NCBI GenBank assembly: GCA_017304675.1
Contig: JAFKLS010000017.1
Span: forward strand, 682,001 to 746,000
Direction of reading: 5' to 3'
DNA length: 64,000 bases
DNA from: Sphingobacteriia bacterium
GTDB lineage: Bacteria > Bacteroidota > Bacteroidia > Chitinophagales > Chitinophagaceae
Below are positions 36,094 to 45,534 of this stretch, one piece after another. Under the pieces are notes generated by a model that worked only from the letters and a program-made list of their open reading frames with translations, did not search any database and was not told where the DNA came from. The position numbers and the translations under genes are program-made. Each line of letters opens with the position of its first letter. Position 1 is the stretch's first letter.

Positions 36094-36873
36094 ATGGAGT
36101 ATCAACTGAAACAATTAGATAAGTTTAAATATATAGAAGAAGGCGAAGGAGAACCTCTGTTGCTATTGCATGGGCTTTTTGGTGCTTTAAGCAATTTTGC
36201 AGACCTGGTGGAATATTTCCGGAAAGACTATAAAGTTATAGTGCCCATATTGCCGTTGTTTGACCTGGATATTTTTCATACAACTGTAAGCGGATTAGAA
36301 AAATATGTTCAGAAATTTATAGAAACCAAAGGCTATACAGGTATTCACCTTCTCGGCAATTCGCTCGGAGGCCATGTGGCATTGGTACATGTATTAAAGC
36401 ATCCTGAAAAAATAAAATCGCTAACTCTTACCGGCAGTTCAGGCTTATTTGAAAATGGTATGGGCGACAGCTATCCTAAACGGGGAGATTACGAGTATAT
36501 CCGTAAAAAAACAGAACTTACTTTTTACGACCCGGCTATGGCCACCAAAGAATTGGTAGATGAAGTTTTTGAAATTACCAATAACCGGTTGAAAGTTATA
36601 AAAATTATTGCCCTTGCCAAAAGCGCCATCAGGAGTAATTTAGGAGAAGAATTAAACCAGATCAAAATACCAACGCTTCTTATTTGGGGCAATAACGATA
36701 CAATTACGCCTCCATTTGTTGGAAGAGAGTTTAACCGGTTAATACCTAATAGCGAATTATATTTCATAGATAAATGTGGCCATGCTCCTATGATGGAAGT
36801 GCCAACAGAATTCAATGAAATTTTATACAGATTTTTACAAAAGATCAGGCAGCCTTCTGCAACAATTGCTTAA
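36094..36873 (+). CDS. Alpha/beta-fold hydrolase
   Basis: 259-residue soluble hydrolase. Signature elements are the oxyanion-hole motif LLLHGLFG (about 23), nucleophile elbow LLGNSLGGHVAL (about 92), the acid region LLIWGNNDTITPP (about 198) and catalytic His in DKCGHAPMMEVP (about 225). I place the start at ATG 36094, not TTG 36073, because it lies at the natural beginning of the fold. This sub-branch contains esterases and C-C bond hydrolases; substrate is unknown. The gene begins a block that leads to the CBS protein. Confidence 0.85.
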   Translation: MEYQLKQLDKFKYIEEGEGEPLLLLHGLFGALSNFADLVEYFRKDYKVIVPILPLFDLDIFHTTVSGLEKYVQKFIETKGYTGIHLLGNSLGGHVALVHVLKHPEKIKSLTLTGSSGLFENGMGDSYPKRGDYEYIRKKTELTFYDPAMATKELVDEVFEITNNRLKVIKIIALAKSAIRSNLGEELNQIKIPTLLIWGNNDTITPPFVGREFNRLIPNSELYFIDKCGHAPMMEVPTEFNEILYRFLQKIRQPSATIA

Positions 36874-36900
36874 TCTTTGTGTTGTTCGTATATTTATTAA

Positions 36901-37563
36901 ATGCTATTCGCCTCATCAATTATTCAAACAGGATTCCCTTCTATCAACTTATTTGATAGTGCAGGCCTTGCGCTTCAGTTAATGGACGATTTTGATGTGC
37001 AACACCTTCCTGTTGTTAATGAAGAAAAATATATAGGACTGATTAGTAAAGATGATTTGTTTGATACCGATGAAACAGCCGTTATAGCTACTTTACAGGA
37101 TCAAATAATAAAAATTGGCGTAAATAGCAATGCCGTTTTCCTTGAAGCGGTTAAGCAGATTGTAGAACACGAAACAGACCTGGTAACAGTTGTGAACGAT
37201 GAAAATGAGGTAGAAGGCGTTTTAACCGCTACTCACTTATTAAAGCAACTGGCATTGTTTAACGGAATTGAAGAACCCGGAGGCACAATAGTGCTTGAAC
37301 TGGAGAAGAGAAGTTATGCTTTTGGAGAAATATCCCGCCTCGTAGAAACAAACGACGCCTATATTACCCAACTTAATACAACGGTTAATGCCGAAACAGG
37401 GATGATGCAGGTGCTCATTAAAATCAGCAAAAGAGAAGTCAGCGATATTGTAGCCACTTTTCAACGGTACGATTACCATGTTAAATATTATCTTGGCGAA
37501 GAACAATATGCCAATGAATTGAAACAAAATTTTCAACACCTCTTATCATATCTTAACATCTAA
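36901..37563 (+). CDS. CBS-domain protein with ACT-like C-terminus
   Basis: 220-residue protein with two CBS motifs (about 1-55 and 60-120), recognisable from QHLPVVNEEKYIGLISKDDLF and TDLVTVVNDENEVEGVLTA, each shorter than 22 residues. The C-terminal 90 residues (SYAFGEISRLVETNDAYI) look like an ACT or DUF-type small-molecule domain. Such proteins bind adenylates. It stands in front of a BamA/TamA-like gene and nadK, a conserved Bacteroidota neighbourhood. Confidence 0.85.
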   Translation: MLFASSIIQTGFPSINLFDSAGLALQLMDDFDVQHLPVVNEEKYIGLISKDDLFDTDETAVIATLQDQIIKIGVNSNAVFLEAVKQIVEHETDLVTVVNDENEVEGVLTATHLLKQLALFNGIEEPGGTIVLELEKRSYAFGEISRLVETNDAYITQLNTTVNAETGMMQVLIKISKREVSDIVATFQRYDYHVKYYLGEEQYANELKQNFQHLLSYLNI

Positions 37564-37603
37564 CACCTACTTTTACTCCATTCGTTTACTGTAACACATT
37601 TTA

Positions 37604-39037
37604 ATGAAAAGGATCGTTGCAATCTTTTTATCTTTTTTTGCTTTGCAAATAATTGCAGCGCAACCTTTAACCCACCGGTTAGATACCCTTACAAAATCGT
37701 TTATAGCAGATACAGCTGTTACCAAAACATATACTATTGGTAAAGTGGTTGTTACAGGTAATAAAAGAACAAGGCCACATATTATTTTAAGAGAACTAAC
37801 CTTTAAAACTGGCGATACTGTTACAGCATCAGTGCTTGCAGAGAAAATACATCGCTCTAAAGAACTTGTATACAATACCGGCCTGTTTGTTGAAGACAGT
37901 ATAAAAATAATTAGCAAAGAAGGCAATGTATTGAATTTTGAAGTGGTTGTAAAAGAACGCTGGTATGTTTTCCCATTGCCTTATGTACGGCCTGTTGACA
38001 GAAACCTGAATCAATGGCTGATACAGGAGGGGGCCAGTTTAGACAGGGTTAATTATGGGGTGAAGCTTACACACAATAATTTAACAGGGCAGAACGATAA
38101 GTTAAATATTTGGCTGATATCGGGCTACAACCAGCAGTTATCTGTACGGTATAACCTGCCCTTTATAGATAAATCCCTTACCAAAGGTTTTGAAGTTGGC
38201 TATACCACATCTCGCCAGCATGAACTGAATTACATGACAAGCGACAGCAATAAGCAATTGTTCTTAAAACTGCCCAATGATTATGCAAGGAGTTTTACGC
38301 GGTTTGATTTTACTTATTCTTACAGGCCCGATCAAAAGAAGCGCCATTTGCTCAGGATAGCGTATACAAATGAAATGATAGCAGATAGCGTATTTGTAAG
38401 CAATCCTAATTACTATCCGGATAACAGAACGGAAATGAAGTACGTAGATTTTCTATATGCTTTTCGTTATTTAAACACAGATTATTTTGTATATCCTACA
38501 AAAGGGTTTATGGGGGAAGTGAGTGTTTATAAACGTGGATTGGAAAGCATCAGCAACCTCTGGCAGGTTGCCCTTCATGGTGTATGGGCCAAACATTTAA
38601 ACGAAAAAACATTTGGAACTATTGAAGCGGCCACCACTGTTAAATTCCCGTTTAATGATGATTACTATACGCAACCTTTATTTGGTTACGGATACTTTCA
38701 GCTAAGGGGCCAGGAGTACTACGTGGTAGACGGTATGTTTGGCGCTTTAGGAAAATTTACTTTAACACATTCGCTCTTCAATTATACTTATCATAATCCT
38801 ATTAAAAGCAAAACACACGATTTAATCCCTTTCAGATTTTATGTAAAAGCGTTTTTCGATATGGGTTATGCATATAATCCCAACGTTACATCTAACCTGC
38901 TGAATAATAAATTTATGTATACCTACGGTGTAGGGATGGATATATTATCTATCTATGATTTAACGCTTAAGATCACATTTGCCATCAATCAACTTGGCAA
39001 CAAAGGATTATATTTACATGCTCGAAACGATTTTTAG
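37604..39037 (+). CDS. BamA/TamA-like outer-membrane protein with POTRA domain
   Basis: 477-residue outer-membrane protein. A signal peptide (about 1-19, cleavage near IAAQ) is followed by a POTRA-type domain (about 40-118), with YTIGKVVVTGNKRTRPHIILRE, then GLFVEDSI and VVKERWYVFPLPY. The rest is a beta-barrel of alternating hydrophobic/polar strands rich in Tyr, Asn and aromatic residues, ending in ...LHARNDF with a terminal Phe, as in Omp85 substrates and family members. One POTRA rather than five means it is not canonical BamA. It may assist outer-membrane protein or lipid delivery. Confidence 0.82.
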   Translation: MKRIVAIFLSFFALQIIAAQPLTHRLDTLTKSFIADTAVTKTYTIGKVVVTGNKRTRPHIILRELTFKTGDTVTASVLAEKIHRSKELVYNTGLFVEDSIKIISKEGNVLNFEVVVKERWYVFPLPYVRPVDRNLNQWLIQEGASLDRVNYGVKLTHNNLTGQNDKLNIWLISGYNQQLSVRYNLPFIDKSLTKGFEVGYTTSRQHELNYMTSDSNKQLFLKLPNDYARSFTRFDFTYSYRPDQKKRHLLRIAYTNEMIADSVFVSNPNYYPDNRTEMKYVDFLYAFRYLNTDYFVYPTKGFMGEVSVYKRGLESISNLWQVALHGVWAKHLNEKTFGTIEAATTVKFPFNDDYYTQPLFGYGYFQLRGQEYYVVDGMFGALGKFTLTHSLFNYTYHNPIKSKTHDLIPFRFYVKAFFDMGYAYNPNVTSNLLNNKFMYTYGVGMDILSIYDLTLKITFAINQLGNKGLYLHARNDF

Positions 39038-39052
39038 ACTTAACCTTCATTC

Positions 39053-39931
39053 ATGAAAGTAGCAATTTACAGCAGGGGTTTAGATGCAGAACATACTCAT
39101 GCATTGGTGCTTTTATTAGAAGAGTTGAAAAAACATAATATTACTGTATTATTATACCGTCCGTTATTAGGAATGATTCCCATTCCTTCTGCTTTGCTCG
39201 AGCATATCATCCCCTTTCAGGTTCCTTCAGATCTTAATAATGAAGTGGAATGTATTATAAGCCTTGGCGGCGATGGCACCATGTTGGATACAGTTGTATT
39301 GGCAAAAGACAGCAATATTCCCATACTTGGTATAAATTTTGGCCGACTGGGTTTTCTGGCAAGTATAAGCCCCGAAGAACTGATTGTAGCGGTAGATGCA
39401 TTGATTAACGGAACATATGTAATAGATAAGCGAAGCTTAATTCATGTAGACGCAAATGTTCCTTTATTTGGCGATGCGCCTTTTGCTTTGAATGAATTTT
39501 CCATTCATAAGAGAGACACTTCTCCTATGATTAAAATTCATACTTATCTGAACGGGGAATTCTTAAATACTTACTGGGCAGATGGGTTAATTGTTTCAAC
39601 ACCAACAGGCTCTACAGGATATAACATGAGTTGCAATGGTCCTATCTTGTTTCCCGAATCATCCAGCTTTGTTATTACTCCGGTTGCTCCCCATAATCTA
39701 AATGTTCGTTCTATAGTTGTTGCAGACAGCGATATTATTTCATTTGAAATTGAAGGAAGGGCAGAACAGTTTATTTGTTCTTTAGATGCCCGAAGAGAAA
39801 TTGTAGATAGGAATATTCAATTAGCCGTAAAGAAAGAATCTTTTATGGCCAGCCTTGTTCGTTTGAATGAAAATAGTTTCTTATCTACCCTTCGTACCAA
39901 ACTTACATGGGGCTTAGATAAACGCAATTGA
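39053..39931 (+). CDS. nadK: NAD kinase
   Basis: 292-residue NAD kinase that phosphorylates NAD to NADP. Hallmarks: GGDGTMLDTV (about 75), LGINFGRLGFLASI (about 97), NEFSIHKRD (about 147), the substrate-binding DGLIVSTPTGSTGYNMSCNGP (split around 180-200) and ITPVAPHNLNVRSIVV (about 206). The length is standard. It starts 15 nt after the BamA/TamA-like gene and is probably co-transcribed. Confidence 0.96.
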   Translation: MKVAIYSRGLDAEHTHALVLLLEELKKHNITVLLYRPLLGMIPIPSALLEHIIPFQVPSDLNNEVECIISLGGDGTMLDTVVLAKDSNIPILGINFGRLGFLASISPEELIVAVDALINGTYVIDKRSLIHVDANVPLFGDAPFALNEFSIHKRDTSPMIKIHTYLNGEFLNTYWADGLIVSTPTGSTGYNMSCNGPILFPESSSFVITPVAPHNLNVRSIVVADSDIISFEIEGRAEQFICSLDARREIVDRNIQLAVKKESFMASLVRLNENSFLSTLRTKLTWGLDKRN

Positions 39932-39976
39932 TTTTTTTAAAGGGGTAGGATAGGATAAGTTTTTTGCCAGGCAAGA

Positions 39977-40798
39977 TTATTGCGACTGTTGAAATTCTTC
40001 CACGCCGGTTTTTTCATCTACCAGTACCAGCTCAAGACTATGGTTTCTTTTTAAAGAATGAATACTCCATATGGCATTTCCTCTTACAAAATATCTTTTA
40101 CCGAATTTCACATCTATGTTCTGTTTCCTCTCAGTATTCTGTGCGGTAGCTTTCAGTTCATAAGTGCCTTCTTTAAACAGTTTAAGAACAAACGTAGCAT
40201 GATTGCTAGCCTTGGTTAATAAAATATCATTTAAATACAGGTTAAATTCCAGCAGGCTCAATACTAACTTACTCTTCCTGTAAAAAAATAACAATGCAAA
40301 AGAAGAAGTATCTGTTATACTTTTCTTTTTTAATGATTCTTGTATGTTAACAGGCTGTATTAATTTTAGAATATTGCTGAAACTTTTATTATCCTTTCTC
40401 CAAACAGTATCAATAGTGTATTTTTTATTGGCTGCATTATCTGCTGTTTCCTTATACAGGTAATAATCTTCGGTTATTTGAATGATTTGATGTACAACTA
40501 TATGTTCATTAAGCTTTACATTGTTGTTAGGGGCCGGGCAACTGCAGGAGATAAATTTTAAAGTATATATGCTATCGTTTAACCATTCTATTTTCCAGGC
40601 AGAAGTATCGCCATTTATTATATCGGTAAATACTTGTTTGCCATTTGCCCTGCGGATAATGATTTGCGATTGAGTATTTTTTGGGGCATAGTAAAATACA
40701 CCTTCTTTTAAATTTTCACTAATAGCTCTTTTCTCTTGTGCAGATAAAAAGACAGGAGCAAAGAACAGTGCACTAAACAATAAAAAGCATACACGCAT
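39977..40798 (-). CDS. Secreted hypothetical protein
   Basis: 273-residue exported protein, not recognised. Signal peptide about 1-20 (LFFAPVFLSAQ). Two parts follow: an N-terminal region (about 30-150) with a CSCPAP Cys pair, and a C-terminal region (about 165-255) reading LYLNDILLTKASNHATFV, GTYELKATAQN and YFVRGNAIW, which resembles DUF2846-type domains where a small beta-sandwich carries a conserved Gly-x-Tyr. The resemblance is weak. It is downstream of the CBU_0592-like membrane gene on the same strand, 6 nt away. Confidence 0.65.
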   Translation of the reverse strand: MRVCFLLFSALFFAPVFLSAQEKRAISENLKEGVFYYAPKNTQSQIIIRRANGKQVFTDIINGDTSAWKIEWLNDSIYTLKFISCSCPAPNNNVKLNEHIVVHQIIQITEDYYLYKETADNAANKKYTIDTVWRKDNKSFSNILKLIQPVNIQESLKKKSITDTSSFALLFFYRKSKLVLSLLEFNLYLNDILLTKASNHATFVLKLFKEGTYELKATAQNTERKQNIDVKFGKRYFVRGNAIWSIHSLKRNHSLELVLVDEKTGVEEFQQSQ

Positions 40799-40804
40799 GT
40801 AAGT

Positions 40805-41041
40805 TTATTTTTTCTTCAGCAAGGCGGCCACCGCTATAATTACCCATACAATGTTTACCATCATGGAAGGATATGCCTGATGATAAAAGGTATTGATAAT
40901 GAAAAATATTCCTCCAACAAGGTTGCCCCATATATATAAGGGAGAATTGGCCTGTAGCTTGCCTCTGATATTAAAAAAATAACAGCCTACTATTAATGCG
41001 CTGGCTATCCAGCCCATTATTTCAATCAAAATATTCATCAT
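40805..41041 (-). CDS. CBU_0592-like small membrane protein
   Basis: 78-residue protein with three hydrophobic helices (about 4-22, 33-50 and 58-74). The pattern GWIASALIVGCYFF and the YIWGNLVGGIFFIINTFYH segment resemble the CBU_0592 family of small membrane proteins of unknown role. The start overlaps the upstream metB/C-type stop by 4 nt (ATGA), so it is translated with that gene. A second Met at 41038 is an alternative start. Confidence 0.75.
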   Translation of the reverse strand: MMNILIEIMGWIASALIVGCYFFNIRGKLQANSPLYIWGNLVGGIFFIINTFYHQAYPSMMVNIVWVIIAVAALLKKK

Positions 41042-42177
41042 CCTATTGCTTTATTCAGGTCATCAATTAAATCATCTGCATCTTCAATACCTACGCTGAG
41101 GCGAATCAAGCTATCGCTCAGGCCGTTCTTAATTCTTTCTTCCCGTGGAATAGAAGCATGGGTCATGGAGGCGGGGTGGTTAATTAAACTTTCAACGCCA
41201 CCTAAACTTTCTGCCAGTGAAAATAAGTGTGTGGAAGACAATACTCTTTTTGCTTCTTCTACACTATTATCCTTCAGTTCAAAACTGATCATGCCACCAT
41301 AGCCACGCATTTGCTGTTGGGCAATATTATGGTTGGGATGATCTGTAAAGCCAGGCCAGTACACTTTGGCAATTTTTGGATTATTGCGTAACCAATGAGC
41401 TATTTTTTCACCGTTTTCGCAATGGCGTTGCATGCGCACATGAAGTGTTTTAATACCTCTCAGTACGAGAAAACAGTCTTGAGGACCCGGAACAGCACCA
41501 CAACTTTTCTGAATAAAATATAATTGTTGCACCAGTTCATCGCTGTTCATCATTAAGGCACCTTGTATAACATCGCTGTGGCCGCCCAAATATTTGGTAG
41601 CGCTATGCATTACAATATCGGCTCCAAGGTCGAGGGGGTTTTGTAAATAAGGAGAAGCGAAAGTATTATCAACACACAGTAATACTCCTGCTTCTTTAGA
41701 AATGGCTGCCAAGGCTTTAATATCAACAATATTCATTAAGGGATTGGTGGGTGTTTCGGCCCAGATCAATTTTGTTTGTTTATTGATATATGTTTTTATG
41801 TTAGCAGCATCTTGCATGTTCGCATAATGGAATTTGATGCCAAACTTTTCAAATATTTTTGTAAATAGCCTGTAAGTGCCGCCGTACATATCATTCCCCG
41901 CAATCACTTCGTCTCCGGGTTGCAACAGTTTAATAACAGCATCTGTGGCTGCAACACCACTGCTAAAAGCCAAAGCATGCTTTGCATTTTCTATTTGGGC
42001 ATAAGCTCTTTCTAATGCAAAACGAGTTGGGTTTTGGCTACGGGCATATTCAAAACCTTTATTTACACCCGGTGCAGACTGAACATAAGTAGATGTTTGG
42101 AAAATGGGAGTCATGATCGCCCCTGTTGATGGATCGGGCTCTGCACCTGCATGAATAAATTTGGTTGCGATTTTCAT
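41038..42177 (-). CDS. Cystathionine gamma-synthase / beta- or gamma-lyase (Cys/Met metabolism PLP enzyme)
   Basis: 379-residue PLP-dependent transsulfuration enzyme. Family blocks: IHAGAEPDPSTGAIMTPIFQTSTY (split near 9-32), YARSQNPTRFALE (about 44), ALAFSSGVAATDA (about 67), AETPTNPLMNIVDI (about 135), and the PLP-Lys in MHSATKYLGGHSDVIQG (about 190). Length matches cystathionine gamma-synthase (about 380). MetB and MetC types cannot be told apart safely by eye. No RNA regulator was seen in the 66-nt gap to cdsA. It may be translated together with the small membrane gene downstream. Confidence 0.93.
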   Translation of the reverse strand: MKIATKFIHAGAEPDPSTGAIMTPIFQTSTYVQSAPGVNKGFEYARSQNPTRFALERAYAQIENAKHALAFSSGVAATDAVIKLLQPGDEVIAGNDMYGGTYRLFTKIFEKFGIKFHYANMQDAANIKTYINKQTKLIWAETPTNPLMNIVDIKALAAISKEAGVLLCVDNTFASPYLQNPLDLGADIVMHSATKYLGGHSDVIQGALMMNSDELVQQLYFIQKSCGAVPGPQDCFLVLRGIKTLHVRMQRHCENGEKIAHWLRNNPKIAKVYWPGFTDHPNHNIAQQQMRGYGGMISFELKDNSVEEAKRVLSSTHLFSLAESLGGVESLINHPASMTHASIPREERIKNGLSDSLIRLSVGIEDADDLIDDLNKAIG

Positions 42178-42243
42178 ATTAAATGATTTACGGTTTGCAA
42201 AGATGCAGAAATAAGGGGTAATTAAGCTGTTTGTATTTTCGGT

Positions 42244-43104
42244 TTACGCAAACAGTTTTATTAGCAACCAAACAAAGGGACTTGCCAGTAAGAGAGAATC
42301 AAAACGGTCTAAAAAACCGCCGTGGCCGGGCATAAACTGTCCGCTGTCTTTTACATTGGCCATACGTTTTAATTTACTTTCAAAAAGGTCGCCCAGGGTT
42401 CCCATTACTGCTGCTATGAGTGGTATGCCTATTGCAATGACCCCTTTGCATTTAAAACCGAAATATGCTGTAAGTGCTATAACAGCAACGCACAATATAG
42501 AGCCCCCTATTGTTCCCTCCCATGTTTTTTTAGGAGATACTTTACTGAAAGGTGTTTTGCCTATTAAAGACCCCACTATATATTGCATGGTATCGTTTAT
42601 CCATATGGAGGCAATTAAGAATAATACATACAGCAAGCCATAATCAACTAAAAAGCCCGGGTACAAGAACCTTAAACCAATTAACAAACCCCAGCTTAAA
42701 GAAATATATACCAGGCCAAAAGCAGAATAGGCAATTGTTTTAATATTCAGGTTTTTCTTTAATAAAATTTCAACCAGGCAAAAAATAATGGTAAGCACCA
42801 TAATACCGTACCAGCCAATACCTTTTAAAGCAATATTGCCCAGCTTTAAAACATGGTTGCTCATAAACAGTATAAAGCACCAGCCGATAAGCATAATGAT
42901 ATTCCTGTGCATAGAAGATACTTGCTGATAATCTTTATCAATCAACCCAACCAGTTTTTGGTATTCTATCCAGCAGCCAAAATGAATAACAGAAAAAAGA
43001 ATTAAAAAACTCCACTGATTGAATAATAACCCCACTAACATTACTACAACGAAAATGATGGCAGTAAGTGTTCTGGTTTTAAATGTTTGTAAGTTAAAAG
43101 CCAC
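42244..43104 (-). CDS. cdsA: Phosphatidate cytidylyltransferase
   Basis: 286-residue integral membrane enzyme that makes CDP-diacylglycerol, the common phospholipid precursor. Eight or so hydrophobic helices are visible; the family signature is at the C-terminus, ending VKDSGQFMPGHGGFLDRFDSLL (spread over about 250-272) with SKVSPKKTWEGTIGG (about 188). It lies upstream of the metB/C-type gene (66 nt) and may be transcribed with the DUF2007 and CPBP genes that precede it. In many relatives cdsA follows the ftsH-LUD pair; here it has moved. Confidence 0.94.
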   Translation of the reverse strand: MAFNLQTFKTRTLTAIIFVVVMLVGLLFNQWSFLILFSVIHFGCWIEYQKLVGLIDKDYQQVSSMHRNIIMLIGWCFILFMSNHVLKLGNIALKGIGWYGIMVLTIIFCLVEILLKKNLNIKTIAYSAFGLVYISLSWGLLIGLRFLYPGFLVDYGLLYVLFLIASIWINDTMQYIVGSLIGKTPFSKVSPKKTWEGTIGGSILCVAVIALTAYFGFKCKGVIAIGIPLIAAVMGTLGDLFESKLKRMANVKDSGQFMPGHGGFLDRFDSLLLASPFVWLLIKLFA

Positions 43105-43165
43105 AATAGTTTAAGATTTATAAATATAATGATAGGCAATTTTTATTATTCCCCGGGTAATTGGC

Positions 43166-43372
43166 TCAGTTAAACAGCGCCCTATGAACAAGACCTTCTG
43201 CAATGCTCTTTAAGTGTATGGGCACATAAATCTCAATCTCGCCAAATACCAGGTAGCTGCTATCTTGTTTGTTTAGCAGTTGTGCCGGTATATTATTTTC
43301 TTCGAGCATGCCTTTAATAATATTGGCTTCGGTTAAATTTTTAGTACAGTATAACAATTTCCAGTCTTGCAT
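43166..43372 (-). CDS. DUF2007 family small protein
   Basis: 68-residue protein of the DUF2007 (putative signal-transducing protein) family, with the typical opening WKLLYCTKNLTEANIIKGML and the later GEIEIYVPIH. No function is established. It sits 9 nt downstream of the CPBP protease gene and 61 nt upstream of cdsA, likely in one transcript. Confidence 0.85.
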   Translation of the reverse strand: MQDWKLLYCTKNLTEANIIKGMLEENNIPAQLLNKQDSSYLVFGEIEIYVPIHLKSIAEGLVHRALFN

Positions 43373-43381
43373 GCTGAAGCG

Positions 43382-44386
43382 TTAGTGTGTAATAGGCAAA
43401 TTTTTCAAATCTGCTTTATATAAAACAGTCTTCGATTCTTTTTGCAATTGCTGTATCAGGTAGATCACGGCAATTAAAGCAACAAGGCCCACCCATAATG
43501 GATATGTATCATCGTTCATGGTTTCTTTGCTTATTTTCCCTTTTATGGAATAAAAGTAAAGGGCGGTTACACTAATACCGTTATTAATAAAGTGCATTAA
43601 AATATTCAACCACATATTTTGAGTATAATAGAAAATAAGGCCTAATACAATACCCAGCATTGCTCTTGATAAAAACCCATAGAAGCTAACGTGAATGGCA
43701 CTGAAAATAATGCTGGTGAAAATAATACCTGTCCAGGGATTGCCGATCCATTTGATTAATATAGGCTGAATGCCGCCTCTGAATAAAGTTTCTTCAATAA
43801 TGGCAGGCACAATAGCAATTGTAAGCAACGAAAAAAGATAATCGCCAAAATTTTTAATCTGCATCATGGCCACTACCTGATCATTGTAAGAATCTTCCCA
43901 GCTTTTAAAAGTAGCGGCCCATTTTTTTGATACCGGTATTAAAGAATTTAATTGCCCCAAAGCACCGCTTAAAAATAAAGCCGCAATAGAAATACCAATT
44001 ATCAGTAAAACCTGCTTTCTGGAAAAAATGGTATTAAACCCAAGATGTTTAAAAGGTTTATTGCTAACAATAAGTGCATATATTAATACCGGGAAAAAGA
44101 ACATGAACAATGTACCGATGATCTGTATTGTCTTAATCACATCAGCATATTGGGGGTTAAGCATGGTTTTTTGAATATCCATTAACGATGTGTGCGTTAA
44201 TGCCGGAATAAGCAAAGCTGTTATGAGCGAACCTGCTACCACTCCGGCCCCAATCAAACCCAATAAAATAAAAAACTGCCCAAAATCGCTGATAGCAGGT
44301 TTTGTATTTATTTTTTCCCAGAATACTTCATTATCAAATGGTTTTTCTGCTTCTGGTTTAGGAACATGTGCTTGTTCTTCACTCAT
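43382..44386 (-). CDS. CPBP (CAAX/Abi) intramembrane metalloprotease
   Basis: 334-residue membrane protease with about eight hydrophobic helices. The conserved CPBP motifs are present: EETLFRGGIQPIL (about 200, the Glu-Glu metal/catalytic site) followed by IIFSAIHVSFYGFLSR (about 227, His motif) and LNILMHFINNGISV (about 260, second His). Roles in this family range from prenyl-protein processing to bacteriocin self-immunity; no bacteriocin genes are near. Divergent from dus, with a shared promoter gap of about 105 nt. Confidence 0.9.
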   Translation of the reverse strand: MSEEQAHVPKPEAEKPFDNEVFWEKINTKPAISDFGQFFILLGLIGAGVVAGSLITALLIPALTHTSLMDIQKTMLNPQYADVIKTIQIIGTLFMFFFPVLIYALIVSNKPFKHLGFNTIFSRKQVLLIIGISIAALFLSGALGQLNSLIPVSKKWAATFKSWEDSYNDQVVAMMQIKNFGDYLFSLLTIAIVPAIIEETLFRGGIQPILIKWIGNPWTGIIFTSIIFSAIHVSFYGFLSRAMLGIVLGLIFYYTQNMWLNILMHFINNGISVTALYFYSIKGKISKETMNDDTYPLWVGLVALIAVIYLIQQLQKESKTVLYKADLKNLPITH

Positions 44387-44389
44387 AGA

Positions 44390-44420
44390 ATTGTGATTAA
44401 AATGGGAGGTTGTATTTTTG
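44390..44420 (+). promoter_or_regulatory. Predicted dus promoter
   Basis: ATTG (44390-44393), a 19-nt spacer and TATTTTTG (44413-44420) match the Bacteroidota consensus with one mismatch in the -33 box. The predicted leader is about 65 nt to ATG 44492. Confidence 0.55.
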
Positions 44421-44491
44421 CAGCTTGCAATATACGTGCTGTGCGTAAAAGTAGCAGAGAATTGCGTGAAACGGAAACATTAAATCTTATT

Positions 44492-45529
44492 ATGGTAACT
44501 ATTGGCAATATACAATTACCCGAATTTCCTTTATTACTCGCTCCTATGGAAGATGTGAGCGACCCACCGTTTAGATCTGTTTGCAAAGACAATGGTGCAG
44601 ATATGATGTATACCGAATTTATCAGTAGTGAAGGCTTAATACGAGATGCTATTAAAAGCCGGCAAAAGCTTGATATATTTGAAGAGGAGCGGCCGGTAGG
44701 GATTCAGATTTTTGGAGGAGATGAAGAAGCTATGGCGCTAAGCGCCAAGATTGTTGAAACTGTTCAGCCAGATTTGGTAGACATTAATTTCGGCTGCCCC
44801 GTTAAAAAAGTTGTAAGTAAAGGCGCCGGAGCCGGTGTACTGAAAGATATTGAACTAATGGTTCGGTTAACAGAAGCCGTTGTTAAATCCACCTCATTAC
44901 CCGTAACGGTAAAAACACGCTTGGGCTGGGACGATCAATCTAAAAATATTGAAGAAGTGGCGGAAAGATTGCAGGATGTTGGTATTAAAGCCATCAGCAT
45001 TCACGGAAGAACAAGAAGCCAGATGTATAAGGGCGAGGCAGACTGGAGCCTGATAGCAAAAGTTAAGAACAATCCACGTATTACCATACCTGTTTTTGGC
45101 AATGGAGATATCGATAGCCCTCAAAAGGCTCTGGCGTATAAAAACAAATATGGAATAGACGGAATAATGATCGGAAGAGCTGCCATTGGTTACCCCTGGA
45201 TATTTAACGAGATCAAACATTTTCTGTTAACAGGAGAAATGCTGCCTGCACCTACTATTGAGCAACGGATAGCCGTTATTAAAAAGCATTTGTATAAAAG
45301 TATTGAATGGAAGAAGGGGCTTCTGGGTATTTTGGAAATGCGCAGTCATTATGCCAATTACCTGAAAGGTTTCCCGGGTATTAAAGAATACAGAAACAAA
45401 CTGGTATTGCTAAAAGAGTTAAATGAGATAGAAGCGGTTTTAGAAGAGATAGAGTGCAAATACAAAGGCTATATGGTAGAAAGAACACCCATTGAAATGA
45501 TCAATTACCACGAAAAATGTGCGGTATAA
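44492..45529 (+). CDS. dusB: tRNA-dihydrouridine synthase (DusB type)
   Basis: 345-residue FMN enzyme that reduces specific uridines in tRNA to dihydrouridine. Motifs: LLLAPMEDVSDPPFRSVC (about 14), GIQIFGGDEEAM (about 70), INFGCPVKKVVSKGAGA (about 97, with the catalytic Cys in GCP), TVKTRLGWDD (about 139) and ISIHGRTRSQMYKGEADW (about 165). I chose ATG 44492 because the upstream in-frame extension of 42 residues is not conserved in character and contains the promoter -7 region. Dus type is assigned on overall pattern; DusB is typical for Bacteroidota. Confidence 0.93.
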   Translation: MVTIGNIQLPEFPLLLAPMEDVSDPPFRSVCKDNGADMMYTEFISSEGLIRDAIKSRQKLDIFEEERPVGIQIFGGDEEAMALSAKIVETVQPDLVDINFGCPVKKVVSKGAGAGVLKDIELMVRLTEAVVKSTSLPVTVKTRLGWDDQSKNIEEVAERLQDVGIKAISIHGRTRSQMYKGEADWSLIAKVKNNPRITIPVFGNGDIDSPQKALAYKNKYGIDGIMIGRAAIGYPWIFNEIKHFLLTGEMLPAPTIEQRIAVIKKHLYKSIEWKKGLLGILEMRSHYANYLKGFPGIKEYRNKLVLLKELNEIEAVLEEIECKYKGYMVERTPIEMINYHEKCAV

Positions 45530-45534
45530 ATAAT